A DNA stretch of 54,033 nt from DASQGA01 sp035535315 (GCA_035535315.1 DATLQD010000004.1:1-54033); one strand, 5' to 3'; positions 1 to 8,424 are shown, counted from the stretch's first letter. Notes: generated by a model not told the origin, from the sequence alone. Program-made: numbers and translations.

Positions 1-401
1 AGATAGAACGGAAGCGGCGCGCACGCCTGCGCCGCCGCACTGAAATGCGCGAGCAGAGCCTGCTCGTCGAGCGCGTAGTACGGGGGGCCGATCACTGCGA
101 CCGCCGCTGCGCCCGTTTCTGTGGCATGCCGCGCGAGCGCGACAGTCTCGCGTGTGGTCTGCGCGCCGCAGTGGACGGCGACGTCGAGTCGATCACCGGC
201 CGCTGCAACGAAGAGCGCTGCGGCGCGCCGGCGCTCGTCCGGGCCGAGCAGGATTCCCTCGCCGGTCGTGCCGAGCGCCAGGATCCCATCGAGTCCGGCG
301 GTGGCCAGGAACTCGACGTACGCGCCGAATGGAGCTTCGTCGAGCGCCTCTCCCCCGTCCCGGAGTGGCGTCACGGCAGCTGCGAGCGCACCCTTGAGCA
401 C
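1..401 (-). CDS. Dihydrodipicolinate synthase/N-acetylneuraminate lyase family protein (5' part, cut by window edge)
   Basis: The visible 133 residues are the N-terminal part of a DapA-family class I aldolase (TIM barrel). Typical features are the opening segment ALAAAVTPLRDG, the pyruvate-binding GTTGEG motif near residues 45-50, and the strand VIGPPYY before the position where the conserved barrel Tyr is expected. The catalytic Lys lies beyond the edge, so the substrate (dihydrodipicolinate, sialic acid or another 2-oxo acid aldol) cannot be told. The GTG start gives the normal family N-terminus and has a TAGAGT element 7 bases upstream, so it is probably leaderless. It diverges from the hydratase gene at 426 with only 24 bases between start codons. 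Confidence 0.85.
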   Translation of the reverse strand, partial: MLKGALAAAVTPLRDGGEALDEAPFGAYVEFLATAGLDGILALGTTGEGILLGPDERRRAAALFVAAAGDRLDVAVHCGAQTTRETVALARHATETGAAAVAVIGPPYYALDEQALLAHFSAAAQACAPLPFY

Positions 402-408
402 GACGTGG

Positions 409-414
409 ACTCTA
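409..414 (-). promoter_or_regulatory. -10 element TAGAGT for the DapA-family gene
   Basis: TAGAGT lies 7 bases before the GTG at 401, the spacing expected for a leaderless transcript. It shares bases 413-414 with the opposing -10 of the plus-strand hydratase gene. Confidence 0.5.
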
Positions 415-418
415 AGCT
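413..418 (+). promoter_or_regulatory. -10 element TAAGCT for the liuC-like gene
   Basis: TAAGCT lies 7 bases before the ATG at 426 with no Shine-Dalgarno sequence between. It overlaps the -10 of the divergent gene. Confidence 0.5.
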
Positions 419-425
419 GCCGCCG

Positions 426-1178
426 ATGACCGCGCTCCGGATCGAGCGGCAGGGGCACGTCCTCCGCATCACGCTTGCGCGTCCCGAGCGCCGGAACGCG
501 TTCGATGCGGCCCTGATCGCTGAGCTGACGGAAGCGTTCTCAGACGTGGGGGACGCACGCACAGTCCGGCTCGAAGGCGAAGGGCCGAGCTTTTGCGCCG
601 GGGCCGACGTGGACTGGCAGCGTGCAGCGATCGACCTCGACTACGACGAGAACGTCCAGGACGCGATGCGCCTCCATGGGATGTTCGAGGCGATCGACTC
701 CTGCTCCGCGCCCGTCGTGGCGCGGGTTCAGGGCCATGCACTCGGCGGCGGCTCCGGCCTGCTGGCCTGCGTCGACGTTGCCATCGCGGCGGCGGACGCC
801 ATGTTCGCGTTCTCCGAAGTACGGCTGGGCATCGTGCCCGCGGTCATCTCGCCTTTCGTCCTGCCCCGAATCGGGCCTGGCGCGGCGCGGCGCTACTTCC
901 TGACCGGGGAGCGGTTCGACGCGCCCACTGCTCTTCGTATCGGGCTCGTCCATGAGGTCGCGTCCGACCTCGATGACGCTGTCGACCGCGTGATCGGAGA
1001 CCTTCTCGCCGCGGGCCCGATCGCCGTCCGTGAAGCGAAACGCCTCATTCGGGAGCAGCCCGGCGTCCCGGAGGTCGCGCATTGGGCTGCCGAACGGCGC
1101 ACGAGCGCCGAGGGCCAGGATGGCCTTCGAGCCTTCCTCGAGAAGCGGGCGCCCGGGTGGAAATCCGAAAGCTCTTAG
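426..1178 (+). CDS. liuC: Enoyl-CoA hydratase family protein, probable methylglutaconyl-CoA hydratase
   Basis: This 250-residue crotonase-fold protein most resembles LiuC, which hydrates 3-methylglutaconyl-CoA in leucine and isovalerate breakdown. The oxyanion-hole segments FCAGAD and ALGGGSG are present. The block SEVRLGIVPAVISPFV followed by ARRYFLTGERF is typical of LiuC. The first catalytic Glu of classical crotonases (GGG-x-E) is Gly here, as in LiuC, while the Glu of SEVRLG is kept. The ATG start is supported by TAAGCT 7 bases upstream. Its 3' end overlaps the biotin carboxylase gene by 22 bases, implying one transcript. A generic enoyl-CoA hydratase remains possible. Confidence 0.85.
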   Translation: MTALRIERQGHVLRITLARPERRNAFDAALIAELTEAFSDVGDARTVRLEGEGPSFCAGADVDWQRAAIDLDYDENVQDAMRLHGMFEAIDSCSAPVVARVQGHALGGGSGLLACVDVAIAAADAMFAFSEVRLGIVPAVISPFVLPRIGPGAARRYFLTGERFDAPTALRIGLVHEVASDLDDAVDRVIGDLLAAGPIAVREAKRLIREQPGVPEVAHWAAERRTSAEGQDGLRAFLEKRAPGWKSESS

Positions 1179-2770
1179 TCGCGAACCGCGGCGAGATCGC
1201 CGCGCGCATCTTTCGAACGTGCGACCGGCTCGGCATCACGACAGTTGCGGTTGCAGCTCCCGATGACGCCGGCGCCCTCCACACGCGCCAGAGCGGCGAA
1301 GTGCAGGAGATCAAGAGCTACCTCGACCCCGCTGAGCACCTCCGTGCTGCGAGCGAGAGCGGCGCCGACGCGATCCACCCGGGCTACGGCTTCCTGGCCG
1401 AGAGCGCGGATTTCGCCGCCGCAGTGGAGCGCGCCGGGCTCACCTGGGTCGGGCCGCCACAGGAGGTCCTCCGGGCAGCCGGCGACAAGCTGGAGGCAAA
1501 GCGGCTGGCCGTGCAGGCGGGTGTCCCGGTGCTCCCGTTCGGCTCGGCCGAGGAGGTCGGTTTCCCGCTCCTCGTCAAGGCCGCAGCGGGCGGAGGCGGG
1601 CGCGGGATGCGGGTCGTTCGCACCGCAGACGAGCTCGACCAGGCAGTCGAGGCCGCACGTCGTGAGGCGAAAGCAGGCTTCGGAGACGAGACGGTCTTCC
1701 TCGAGCGCTACCTCGAGCGCCCACGACACGTCGAGGTGCAGCTCCTCGCGGACAAGCACGGAACAACCGTCCACCTGGGCGAGCGCGACTGCTCCGTCCA
1801 GCGACGTCACCAGAAGGTGCTCGAGGAGTCCCCGGCCCCAGAACTCGACGTCGCCGTGCGAGATGCGATGACGTCGGCGGCAGTCGAGCTCGCAGGAGAG
1901 CTCCGCTACGTCGGGGCCGGGACCGTCGAGTTCGTCGTCCAGGGGGAGGATTTCTTCTTCCTCGAGCTGAACGCACGAATCCAGGTGGAGCATCCGGTGA
2001 CGGAAGCCGTGACCGGCGTCGATCTCGTGGAGCAGCAGCTCCTCGTCGCGAGCGGAAAACGGCTCGCCGCCGGGAACCCCGCGATTAACGGACACGCGGT
2101 CGAGGTCCGGCTCTACGCCGAGGATCCACGTTCCTTCCTCCCGCAGGCAGGACGTCTCGAGCGGCTGCGGCTCCCGGAAGGCGTTCGGGTCGATGCGGGG
2201 GTCGAAGCAGGAGACGAGGTTCCCGTCGCCTACGACCCGATGATCGCCAAGCTCGTGGCGCACGCGGAGACGCGCGAGGAGGCGCTTGACCAGCTCGCCG
2301 CCGCGCTCGCCGAGACATCTGTCTCGGGGGTCACGACGAACCTGGCTTTCCTGCGGTGGCTCGTCTCCTATCCGGACGTGCGCGCGGGACGCGCAACCAC
2401 CGCCTTTCTCACCGAGAACCCCCCGCTCTCGAGTCCGGTCGAGCTGCCTGACGCTTGGGAGGGCGGGTGGCGGTTGAATCGAGCCAGGGCAGCCGTGAGC
2501 CCGCCCCCGCGGGTCGAGGACGCCTCCCGTTCCGCGGAGATCGCGCCGGGGGGCCATCGTGCGGTCACCGCGCCCATGCCGGGAACCGTGATCCGCGTGC
2601 TCGTCGAGAAGGGTGCGCGGATCGAAGCCCGACAGCCGCTCCTCGTCCTCGAAGCGATGAAGATGGAGACGCCGCTGGTCTCCCCCCACGACGGCGTGGT
2701 CGGCCACGTGCATGTGGTCGAGGGCGACCGCGTCGCAGGGGGCGACGTCCTGATCGAGCTCGAAGCTTGA
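1157..2770 (+). CDS. Acyl-CoA carboxylase alpha subunit (biotin carboxylase + BCCP), probable methylcrotonyl-CoA carboxylase
   Basis: This 537-residue protein carries an ATP-grasp biotin carboxylase and a C-terminal biotinyl domain. It starts IRKLLVANRGEIAARI, has the glycine-rich loop KAAAGGGGRGMR, the catalytic-site block NARIQVEHPVTE, and the biotinylation motif EAMKMET with biotin-accepting Lys502. It carboxylates biotin; a separate beta subunit, not in this window, would transfer the carboxyl to an acyl-CoA. The GTG at 1157 was chosen because the family N-terminus begins there; it lies inside the 3' end of liuC. The LiuC-like neighbour favours the 3-methylcrotonyl-CoA enzyme (LiuD), but acetyl- or propionyl-CoA carboxylase cannot be excluded. 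At 537 residues it is slightly short for the family. Confidence 0.9.
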   Translation: MEIRKLLVANRGEIAARIFRTCDRLGITTVAVAAPDDAGALHTRQSGEVQEIKSYLDPAEHLRAASESGADAIHPGYGFLAESADFAAAVERAGLTWVGPPQEVLRAAGDKLEAKRLAVQAGVPVLPFGSAEEVGFPLLVKAAAGGGGRGMRVVRTADELDQAVEAARREAKAGFGDETVFLERYLERPRHVEVQLLADKHGTTVHLGERDCSVQRRHQKVLEESPAPELDVAVRDAMTSAAVELAGELRYVGAGTVEFVVQGEDFFFLELNARIQVEHPVTEAVTGVDLVEQQLLVASGKRLAAGNPAINGHAVEVRLYAEDPRSFLPQAGRLERLRLPEGVRVDAGVEAGDEVPVAYDPMIAKLVAHAETREEALDQLAAALAETSVSGVTTNLAFLRWLVSYPDVRAGRATTAFLTENPPLSSPVELPDAWEGGWRLNRARAAVSPPPRVEDASRSAEIAPGGHRAVTAPMPGTVIRVLVEKGARIEARQPLLVLEAMKMETPLVSPHDGVVGHVHVVEGDRVAGGDVLIELEA

Positions 2771-2781
2771 TCCCGCGAGGG

Positions 2782-3243
2782 CTAGAGGCCCGGCTTCACG
2801 ACCATGTCGAGCACGATCAGGTACAGGAGCACCAGCTCGATCCTGGAGACGAGGAACATTCGCTGGATCCGGGCTCGCACGGCCGGGGATTCCGGCCCTT
2901 CGGCGGCGAGCAGCTTCCCGATGCGCCCGGACTCGGGGCCGAGGAAGGCAGCTCCGGTCACGAAGGAGAGTCCCCACCCGATCAGGGCGAGGATGATCCA
3001 CGTCTGGCCGAAGTCCCAGGGCCCGTCGACGGTGAGGATGATCCCGAGGACGAGCACCGTGAGCGAGGACGGCAAGAAGATCCTCATACCAAACCACTCG
3101 GCTTCGTGCGCGATCGTGACCATGCGGGCGGGGTCTTCGGCGCGGTTTGCGCGAAAGGCCAGGACCTGAACGGCAACGCCGCTGCCGAGCCAGACGATCG
3201 CGGCGGCGATGTGGAAGAAGAGGAGCCACTCGTAGCGGTTCAC
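2782..3243 (-). CDS. DUF2269-like integral membrane protein
   Basis: The product has 153 residues and four predicted hydrophobic segments (about residues 7-26, 57-74, 80-100 and 135-150). The start, NRYEWLLFFHIAAAIVWLG, matches the opening helix of DUF2269-type proteins, which have no assigned function. The GTG at 3243 was preferred over an ATG at 3294 because the extra residues are polar and unlike the family; a TAGATA element sits 7 bases before this GTG. It is convergent with the carboxylase gene, with 11 bases between stops. Confidence 0.75.
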   Translation of the reverse strand: MNRYEWLLFFHIAAAIVWLGSGVAVQVLAFRANRAEDPARMVTIAHEAEWFGMRIFLPSSLTVLVLGIILTVDGPWDFGQTWIILALIGWGLSFVTGAAFLGPESGRIGKLLAAEGPESPAVRARIQRMFLVSRIELVLLYLIVLDMVVKPGL

Positions 3244-3330
3244 GGCCGCGTATCTAAGACGGCCGGACGTCCGGACGCAAGCATGTTTAGCCACGAACCT
3301 GCGCGGTACCCGAACGAGGACGATCGATTC

Positions 3331-3337
3331 GAGGAGG
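3331..3337 (+). promoter_or_regulatory. Shine-Dalgarno GAGGAGG of the DJ-1/PfpI gene
   Basis: GAGGAGG is spaced four bases (TTGC) before the ATG at 3342, one of few strong ribosome sites in a window dominated by leaderless starts. Confidence 0.7.
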
Positions 3338-3341
3338 TTGC

Positions 3342-3932
3342 ATGAGCAACGAGCTGCAAGGCAAAAGAATCGCGTTTCTGACCGCCACGGAAGGCGTCGA
3401 GCAGGTCGAGTTGACCGAGCCCTGGAAGGCGCTCGAAAAGGCCGGAGCCGAGCTCGAGCTCCTGTCGACCAAGCGTGGCACGGTCCAGGCGTTCAACCAC
3501 CTGGACAAGGCCGACACGTTCCCGGTGGACAAGGTTGTCTCGGAGGCTGATCCCATCGAGTACGACGGCCTCGTCCTGCCGGGCGGGGTTGCGAACCCCG
3601 ACCAGCTCCGCCTGAGCGAGGACGCTGTCCGCTTCGTGCGGACGTTCTTCGAGCAGGGAAAGCCGGTTGGCGCCATCTGCCACGCGCCGTGGACCCTCAT
3701 CGAGGCCGGAATCGTGAAGGGTCGGACGCTCACGTCCTGGCCTTCGCTGCGGACCGACATCCGGAACGCCGGCGGCGAGTGGGTCGACCAGGAGGTCAAC
3801 GTCGACCGCGGTCTCGTCACGAGCCGAAAACCGGCCGACCTGCCTGCGTTCTCGGCGAAGCTGGTGGAGGAGTTCGCCGAGGGCGAGCACCAGGAGCAGG
3901 CTGAAGCGACCCGCCAGGCCGTGCGAGCCTGA
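3342..3932 (+). CDS. DJ-1/PfpI family protein (class I glutamine amidotransferase-like)
   Basis: This 196-residue cytoplasmic protein has the DJ-1/PfpI fold. KRIAFLTATEGVEQVELTEP forms the first strand, with the conserved Glu following, and YDGLVLPGG leads to the nucleophile elbow AICHAPW with its reactive Cys near residue 113. Relatives are annotated as PfpI-type protease, glyoxalase III or deglycase, generally stress-related. It is led by a strong Shine-Dalgarno sequence and followed by a perfect hairpin terminator. Which activity it has cannot be read from sequence. Confidence 0.88.
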   Translation: MSNELQGKRIAFLTATEGVEQVELTEPWKALEKAGAELELLSTKRGTVQAFNHLDKADTFPVDKVVSEADPIEYDGLVLPGGVANPDQLRLSEDAVRFVRTFFEQGKPVGAICHAPWTLIEAGIVKGRTLTSWPSLRTDIRNAGGEWVDQEVNVDRGLVTSRKPADLPAFSAKLVEEFAEGEHQEQAEATRQAVRA

Positions 3933-3953
3933 CCTCGCGCCCACCGCGGAAAC

Positions 3954-3984
3954 TCGACGGCCCGGCCTACTGCCGGGCCGTCGA
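3954..3984. terminator. Bidirectional hairpin terminator
   Basis: A perfect 13-bp inverted repeat (arms 3954-3966 and 3972-3984, loop CTACT) sits between the convergent DJ-1 and SCP2 genes. There is no long T run, as is common in GC-rich actinobacteria. Confidence 0.7.
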
Positions 3985-3986
3985 CC

Positions 3987-4304
3987 CTAGGTCAGGAGAT
4001 CGCGGAGCCCGAGCGCGAGATCGGTCTGCCCCGCCACCTTGATCTTTCCCGTCATGTAGGCGAGCGCCGGGCTCTGCTCCCCGCTCACGATTCGGAGCAG
4101 CACGTCCTCGGTGGTCTCGATGACGCAGTCCGCCTCCGCGTCGCTTTCGGTAACGCTTGCCTTGCCGTCCGCCAGCTCGAGGCGCCAGCTCCCGTCCCCG
4201 CGTACGTCGAAGCGGTAGGAGACCCGTTTTCCCGCAGCACGGGCGGGATCGATCCTCTCTTCGAGTCCTTCGAAGAACTCGCGAGCGGAGCCGGGCGTGC
4301 TCAC
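3987..4304 (-). CDS. SCP2 sterol-binding domain protein
   Basis: This 105-residue protein consists of one SCP2 domain. It contains RVSYRFDVRGDGSWRLELADG, an acidic segment with CVIETTEDVLLRIVSGEQSPALAYMTGKIKVAGQ, and a short C-terminal helix. SCP2 domains bind acyl-CoA, fatty acids or other hydrophobic ligands. The GTG start overlaps the stop of the upstream exporter gene by 4 bases (GTGA), so the two are probably translated together. Ligand unknown. Confidence 0.88.
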   Translation of the reverse strand: MSTPGSAREFFEGLEERIDPARAAGKRVSYRFDVRGDGSWRLELADGKASVTESDAEADCVIETTEDVLLRIVSGEQSPALAYMTGKIKVAGQTDLALGLRDLLT

Positions 4305-5479
4305 AGGCTCGCGGCCACCGGTTCGAGGCGGCGGGCAACGGATGGAGGCAGGGCCAGCGCCAGGACGAAGGCGAGCACCGGGCCGGCGACTGTCGCGAGC
4401 AAAGCCGTTTCGAGGTCGATGGCATCTGCGATGCCGCCAAGAATGACTGCGGCCACGCCTCCAAGGCCGATGGCGAAGCCAATCGAGAGCCCCGACGCCA
4501 TCCCGACCCGGCTCGGCATGTACTCCTGGCTCATAACGAGGCTGACGCCGAAGGTGCCGATCACGGCCGCCCCCGAGAGGATCAGCGCCGCCTCTCCGAC
4601 GATCCCTCCCACGACGACGTACACGAAGATGAGGGGTGCCGAGACCACAAAGCTCCAGCGGAGCACAGGCCGCCGGCCAAAGCGGTCGGCCAGCCGTCCA
4701 GCGAAGATCGTCCCGACCGCGCCGGCAAGCAGAAAGAGCGACAGAAGGCGCGTTCCGTGCGCGGCTCCGTTCCCGAGCTCGACCTCCCAGAGCGGCACGA
4801 AGGTGAAGAGGCCCATGTGGGCCACGCTCCTGAGCGCGATCACCGCCAAGAGAAGCGTCAGGCCACGTGGATTGTCGCCCGCGCCGGTCGTCCCGTCTCT
4901 CTGCACCCGGTCCGGGACGAAGCGTCCGAGATGGGCCCGCGCAGCGACGAGGAGGACCGCGACCGCAAGCCCCGGGAGCGCGAGCAGGAGGCCGCCATTC
5001 AGGCCGAGCGCGAGGACGACCGTCGACGCGAGGAACGGCCCGAGCGCGAAGCCGAGATTCCCGCCGACCGAGAAGAACGCCATGCCGCTCGCACGCCGGT
5101 CCCCGCTCACGTAGTTCGCGAACTTCGATGCCTCCGGGTGGTAGGCGGCCACGCCCAGCCCGGCCACGAGGACGGCGACGAGGACGAGCGGGTAGGAGGG
5201 CGCCACCGCCGCGAGGGCCATGCCGATTCCGGCTACGGCGACCCCGACCGGGAGGAGCCAGTATCCGCCCCTCGCATCGGACACGAGCCCGAAGAGTGGT
5301 TGTACGATCGAAGAGCTGATCGTCGCCGCGAGAACGAGGGCGGCCGCCATCGCATAGGAGAGGTCGAACCGAACGACGAGGAAGGGCAGGAGGGCAGCAA
5401 GCGAGCCCTGTGCCAGGTCGGTCGCCAGGTGGCCTGTCGAGAGGGCCGCCATCCCCTTTCTGTCGACGCCCGATCTCAC
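4301..5479 (-). CDS. MFS exporter, fosmidomycin-resistance (Fsr) type
   Basis: This 392-residue major facilitator has about 12 membrane helices. The helix 4 region GLGVAAYHPEASKFANYVSG matches the Fsr family signature, as does the opening HLATDLAQGSLAALLPFL. An MFS loop motif ADRFGRRPV follows helix 8. Family members export small drugs or metabolites at the inner membrane by proton antiport; the substrate here is unknown. The GTG start is preceded at 6 bases by TATCCT, suggesting leaderless transcription. The stop overlaps the SCP2 gene, forming a two-gene operon. Confidence 0.88.
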   Translation of the reverse strand: MRSGVDRKGMAALSTGHLATDLAQGSLAALLPFLVVRFDLSYAMAAALVLAATISSSIVQPLFGLVSDARGGYWLLPVGVAVAGIGMALAAVAPSYPLVLVAVLVAGLGVAAYHPEASKFANYVSGDRRASGMAFFSVGGNLGFALGPFLASTVVLALGLNGGLLLALPGLAVAVLLVAARAHLGRFVPDRVQRDGTTGAGDNPRGLTLLLAVIALRSVAHMGLFTFVPLWEVELGNGAAHGTRLLSLFLLAGAVGTIFAGRLADRFGRRPVLRWSFVVSAPLIFVYVVVGGIVGEAALILSGAAVIGTFGVSLVMSQEYMPSRVGMASGLSIGFAIGLGGVAAVILGGIADAIDLETALLATVAGPVLAFVLALALPPSVARRLEPVAASL

Positions 5480-5485
5480 GCGGCG

Positions 5486-5491
5486 AGGATA
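5486..5491 (-). promoter_or_regulatory. -10 element TATCCT for the Fsr-like gene
   Basis: TATCCT lies 6 bases before the GTG at 5479, consistent with a leaderless transcript. Confidence 0.5.
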
Positions 5492-5507
5492 GCCGCGCGA
5501 GCTCGCC

Positions 5508-5726
5508 CTAACGCACTGGGATGTGGAGCGCGATTAACGCGTGGGCGAGCTGCCACTGGACGTCGACGATCTTCTGTCGGTTCTCCTCCAGAGCGGCGAC
5601 CGAGCCGCCGCCACGAAGGCGCTCGCGCTCATGCAGAAGCCCCCCAAGAAGATCTTGGAGGGCCTCTACTGGGAGAGGGTGCCCACCAGGGGAAGGGGTG
5701 GGCGGAGAGGGTAGTGCTGCGCTCAT
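5508..5726 (-). CDS. Small conserved hypothetical protein (72 aa)
   Basis: The likely start is the ATG at 5726, giving 72 residues. The N-terminal 20 residues are Pro/Ser rich. The rest is helical, with EALQDLLGGLLHERERLRGGG and EENRQKIVDVQWQLAHALIALH. The longer frame upstream is Arg/Pro rich and looks non-coding. The 'ENR..IV..QW.L.HALI' pattern recalls short proteins annotated as hypothetical in other actinobacteria, but no function is known. It lies directly upstream of the exporter gene and diverges from pepA. Confidence 0.6.
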   Translation of the reverse strand: MSAALPSPPTPSPGGHPLPVEALQDLLGGLLHERERLRGGGSVAALEENRQKIVDVQWQLAHALIALHIPVR

Positions 5727-5800
5727 TGCGCATCGTCCGTATCGGCACGGCTGAGGGCACTCTTTAGCCCCATTTTGGGGAAGGTACCGGGAGGTTCGGA

Positions 5801-5806
5801 TAGCAT
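5801..5806 (+). promoter_or_regulatory. -10 element TAGCAT for pepA
   Basis: TAGCAT lies 9 bases before the ATG at 5816. A small inverted repeat, CCCCA-TTT-TGGGG (5768-5780), sits upstream and could be an operator. Confidence 0.4.
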
Positions 5807-5815
5807 CCGGCGGCC

Positions 5816-7291
5816 ATGCTCGTGGAGACAGCGGAAGCGCCGCCGGAGGGGGTGCAGGCGGACGTTCTCGTCCTCCCCCTTTCCGATCCGGCCGGCCTTT
5901 CCGAGCCCGCACGCGCCCTCGACGATCGGCTAGAGGGGCGACTCGCAAAACTCATCGCCGACGGCGAGTGGAGCGGCAGGCGCGGCCGGGTCTCGTTCAC
6001 ACATACGGACGGCGCGCTGGAAGCTCCCCGCCTCCTCGCGACAGGGCTCGGCAAGGCCCCCGATGCCGACGCCGTCACGAGCGCGGCCGCACGCGCGGCC
6101 CGAACAGCCACCGAGCTCGGCGCAAGAACCGTCGCTTGGCTCCTCGAGGATGGGCGCGATGCTCGCGCGGTCGTCGACGGCATGATTCTCGGCGCCTACG
6201 ACACCGGGCGCTGGAAGACGGGAGACGACCGGCCCGGAGAGATCGAAAGGCTCGTCCTCTGCGGGCCGGGAGCTACGGGTGCCACGGAGGACGCGCGGCA
6301 AGCCGGTGTCGTGGCCGGATGGGCCAACCGCTGCCGGGACCTCGTGAATGCCCCTCCCAACGAGGTGACGCCAACGGCGCTCGCTGCGTTCGCCGAGGAG
6401 CTCGCCGCCCGCTTTCCGAGCCTGAGCGTGGAGGTCCTCGGGCCGGAAGAAATCGAAGCCGCGGGGATGAACGCCTTCATGGCCGTTGCACGCGGGAGCC
6501 ACGAGCCGCCGCGGCTCGTCACCCTTTCCTACGAGCCTCCCCGGCCGACGGACCAGAGCCTCGTGCTCGGGCTCGTGGGCAAGGGGCTCACCTTCGACTC
6601 GGGCGGGTTCGACCTGAAGCCGCCGGGAAAGATGGAGGATCTCAAGTCCGACATGGGTGGGGCGGGCGCGGTACTGGCCGGGCTCGGGGCGATCGCCGAG
6701 CTCGAACTGCCTCTCCGCGTGCTCGGAGTCGTCGCTTCCTGCGAGAACATGATCAGCGGTCGGGCCTACCGCCCCGGCGACATCCTCACGGCCTCCAATG
6801 GGAAGACGATCGAGGTAACGAACACGGATGCCGAGGGCCGCCTCGTCCTCGCGGACGCGCTCTGGCACGCAAGGAGCTCCGGCGCCACCCATCTGCTCGA
6901 CCTTGCGACGCTGACCGGGGGCGTCGTCATCGCGCTCGGGGACTTCTACGCGGGGCTCTTCGCGAACGACGCGGACTGGCTGGAGCAGGTGCGCCTGGCC
7001 GGCGAGGCGAGCGGAGACCATGCCTGGCCTCTCCCCCTCCACGACTCCTACAAGCGCTACATCGAGTCCCCATTCGCGGACATGAAGAACTCGTCCACTC
7101 TCCGCCAGGGGACGCCTCTATACGCGGCCAACTTCCTGGCGGAGTTCGTCGGCGAGGGCCCCTGGGCACACCTCGACATCGCCGGGACGGCCTACCTCGA
7201 GCGCGGGCGGGACGACTACTACGCCTCCGTCGGCGCAACCGGATTCGGCGTCCGCTTGCTCGGCGAGCTCGCGCAGCGGCTGGCGGCGTGA
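5816..7291 (+). CDS. pepA: Leucyl aminopeptidase (M17 family)
   Basis: This 491-residue cytosolic metallo-aminopeptidase has the usual variable N-terminal domain and a catalytic C-terminal half. The catalytic half shows VGKGLTFDSGGFDLKPPG with the metal and substrate ligands, MGGAGAVL, and the M17 signature NTDAEGRL near residue 339. It removes N-terminal residues from peptides using two divalent metal ions. Length is typical of the family. The stop codon overlaps the start of the acyl-CoA dehydrogenase gene (GTGA), so the two form an operon. Confidence 0.95.
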   Translation: MLVETAEAPPEGVQADVLVLPLSDPAGLSEPARALDDRLEGRLAKLIADGEWSGRRGRVSFTHTDGALEAPRLLATGLGKAPDADAVTSAAARAARTATELGARTVAWLLEDGRDARAVVDGMILGAYDTGRWKTGDDRPGEIERLVLCGPGATGATEDARQAGVVAGWANRCRDLVNAPPNEVTPTALAAFAEELAARFPSLSVEVLGPEEIEAAGMNAFMAVARGSHEPPRLVTLSYEPPRPTDQSLVLGLVGKGLTFDSGGFDLKPPGKMEDLKSDMGGAGAVLAGLGAIAELELPLRVLGVVASCENMISGRAYRPGDILTASNGKTIEVTNTDAEGRLVLADALWHARSSGATHLLDLATLTGGVVIALGDFYAGLFANDADWLEQVRLAGEASGDHAWPLPLHDSYKRYIESPFADMKNSSTLRQGTPLYAANFLAEFVGEGPWAHLDIAGTAYLERGRDDYYASVGATGFGVRLLGELAQRLAA

Positions 7292-8421
7292 ACTTCGACC
7301 TCTCGGAGGAGCACGAGCTCATCCGCGGGACGGTTCGCGAGCTCGCAACGGAACGGATCGCCCCGGTCGCGGAAGAGCTCGACCGGGAGCACCGCTTCCC
7401 CTACGAAATCGTCGCCGAGCTCGCGGAGCTCGGACTCATGGGCATCCCTGTCCCGGAAGAGTACGGCGGCTCCGGCGGCGACACGCTCTCGTATGCGATC
7501 GCGATCGAAGAGCTGACCAGGGTCGACTCCTCGGTCGCGATCACGGTGGCCGCGCACACGTCGCTCGGGACGATGCCGATCCTCCTCTATGGAAGCGAGG
7601 ATCAGAAGCGCGAGTGGGTCCCCGACCTCGCTTCGGGCAAGCGGCTCGCGGCCTTCGGGCTGACCGAGCCTGGAGCGGGGTCAGACGCCGGCGCGACGAA
7701 GACCCGGGCCGAGCTCCGCGAGGGGCAGTGGGTCGTGAACGGGTCGAAGATCTTCATCACGAATGCGGGAACCGACATCACGAGCTGTGTGACGATCACC
7801 GCGCGCACAGGCAAGGACGAGATCTCCAACCTGATCGTCCCGAACGGCACGCCCGGCTACGAGATCTCGGCACCGATGCGGAAGATGGGCTGGCACGCCT
7901 CGGATACGCGCGAGCTCTCGTTTCAGGACTGCGCCGTGCCCGAAGGGAACCTGCTCGGGAAGCGAGGGGCAGGATTCCGCCAGTTCCTCGAGATCCTCGA
8001 CGGCGGGCGCATCTCGGTGGCCGCGATGGGGGTCGGGCTCGCGCAGGGCGCCTACGACCTGGCCAGCGCCTATGCAAAGGAGCGCGAGCAGTTCGGGAAG
8101 CCGATCGCCGAGTTCCAGGCCGTCCGCTTCCGGCTCGCCGACATGGCCACCGAGATCGAGGCAGGGCGCCAACTCGTCTACAAGGCCGCGTGGGCCAAGG
8201 ATCAGGGCGGAGCTTTCGCGACCGAGGCCGCGATGGCGAAGCTCTACACCGGCGAGCTCTCCAACCGTGTCGTCAATGCCGCCCTCGAGATCCACGGCGG
8301 CTACGGCTATACGGACGAGTACCCCATCTCACGCCTCTACCGAGACCAGAAGGTGCTCGAGATCGGCGAGGGCACGAACGACGTGCAGCGCATGGTCATC
8401 GCGAAGGCGCTGGGTCTCTAG
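7288..8421 (+). CDS. Acyl-CoA dehydrogenase
   Basis: This 377-residue FAD enzyme oxidises acyl-CoA to the 2-enoyl-CoA. Seen are the N-terminal helical domain, the signature FGLTEPGAGSDAGATKTRA (FAD and substrate binding), FITNAG, REQFGKPIAEFQAVRF, HGGYGYTDEYPISRLYRD and the catalytic-base Glu of EIGEGTNDVQR. The GTG start overlaps the pepA stop by 4 bases. The coupling to an aminopeptidase and the LiuC-like gene nearby would fit branched-chain acyl-CoA (for example isovaleryl-CoA), but chain-length specificity cannot be read directly. Confidence 0.92.
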   Translation: MNFDLSEEHELIRGTVRELATERIAPVAEELDREHRFPYEIVAELAELGLMGIPVPEEYGGSGGDTLSYAIAIEELTRVDSSVAITVAAHTSLGTMPILLYGSEDQKREWVPDLASGKRLAAFGLTEPGAGSDAGATKTRAELREGQWVVNGSKIFITNAGTDITSCVTITARTGKDEISNLIVPNGTPGYEISAPMRKMGWHASDTRELSFQDCAVPEGNLLGKRGAGFRQFLEILDGGRISVAAMGVGLAQGAYDLASAYAKEREQFGKPIAEFQAVRFRLADMATEIEAGRQLVYKAAWAKDQGGAFATEAAMAKLYTGELSNRVVNAALEIHGGYGYTDEYPISRLYRDQKVLEIGEGTNDVQRMVIAKALGL

Positions 8422-8424
8422 CTC

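Noticed and set aside
1175..3229. A 684-codon open frame on the minus strand opposite the carboxylase gene
   Set aside because: It is the mirror of a GC-rich coding frame. The plus-strand protein has full biotin carboxylase and BCCP motifs, while the minus translation is Arg/His/Asp-rich with no fold.
4157..5767. A 536-codon plus-strand open frame over the SCP2 and exporter genes
   Set aside because: Its translation is almost only Arg, Glu, Asp and Pro. The minus-strand exporter with twelve hydrophobic helices explains the region.
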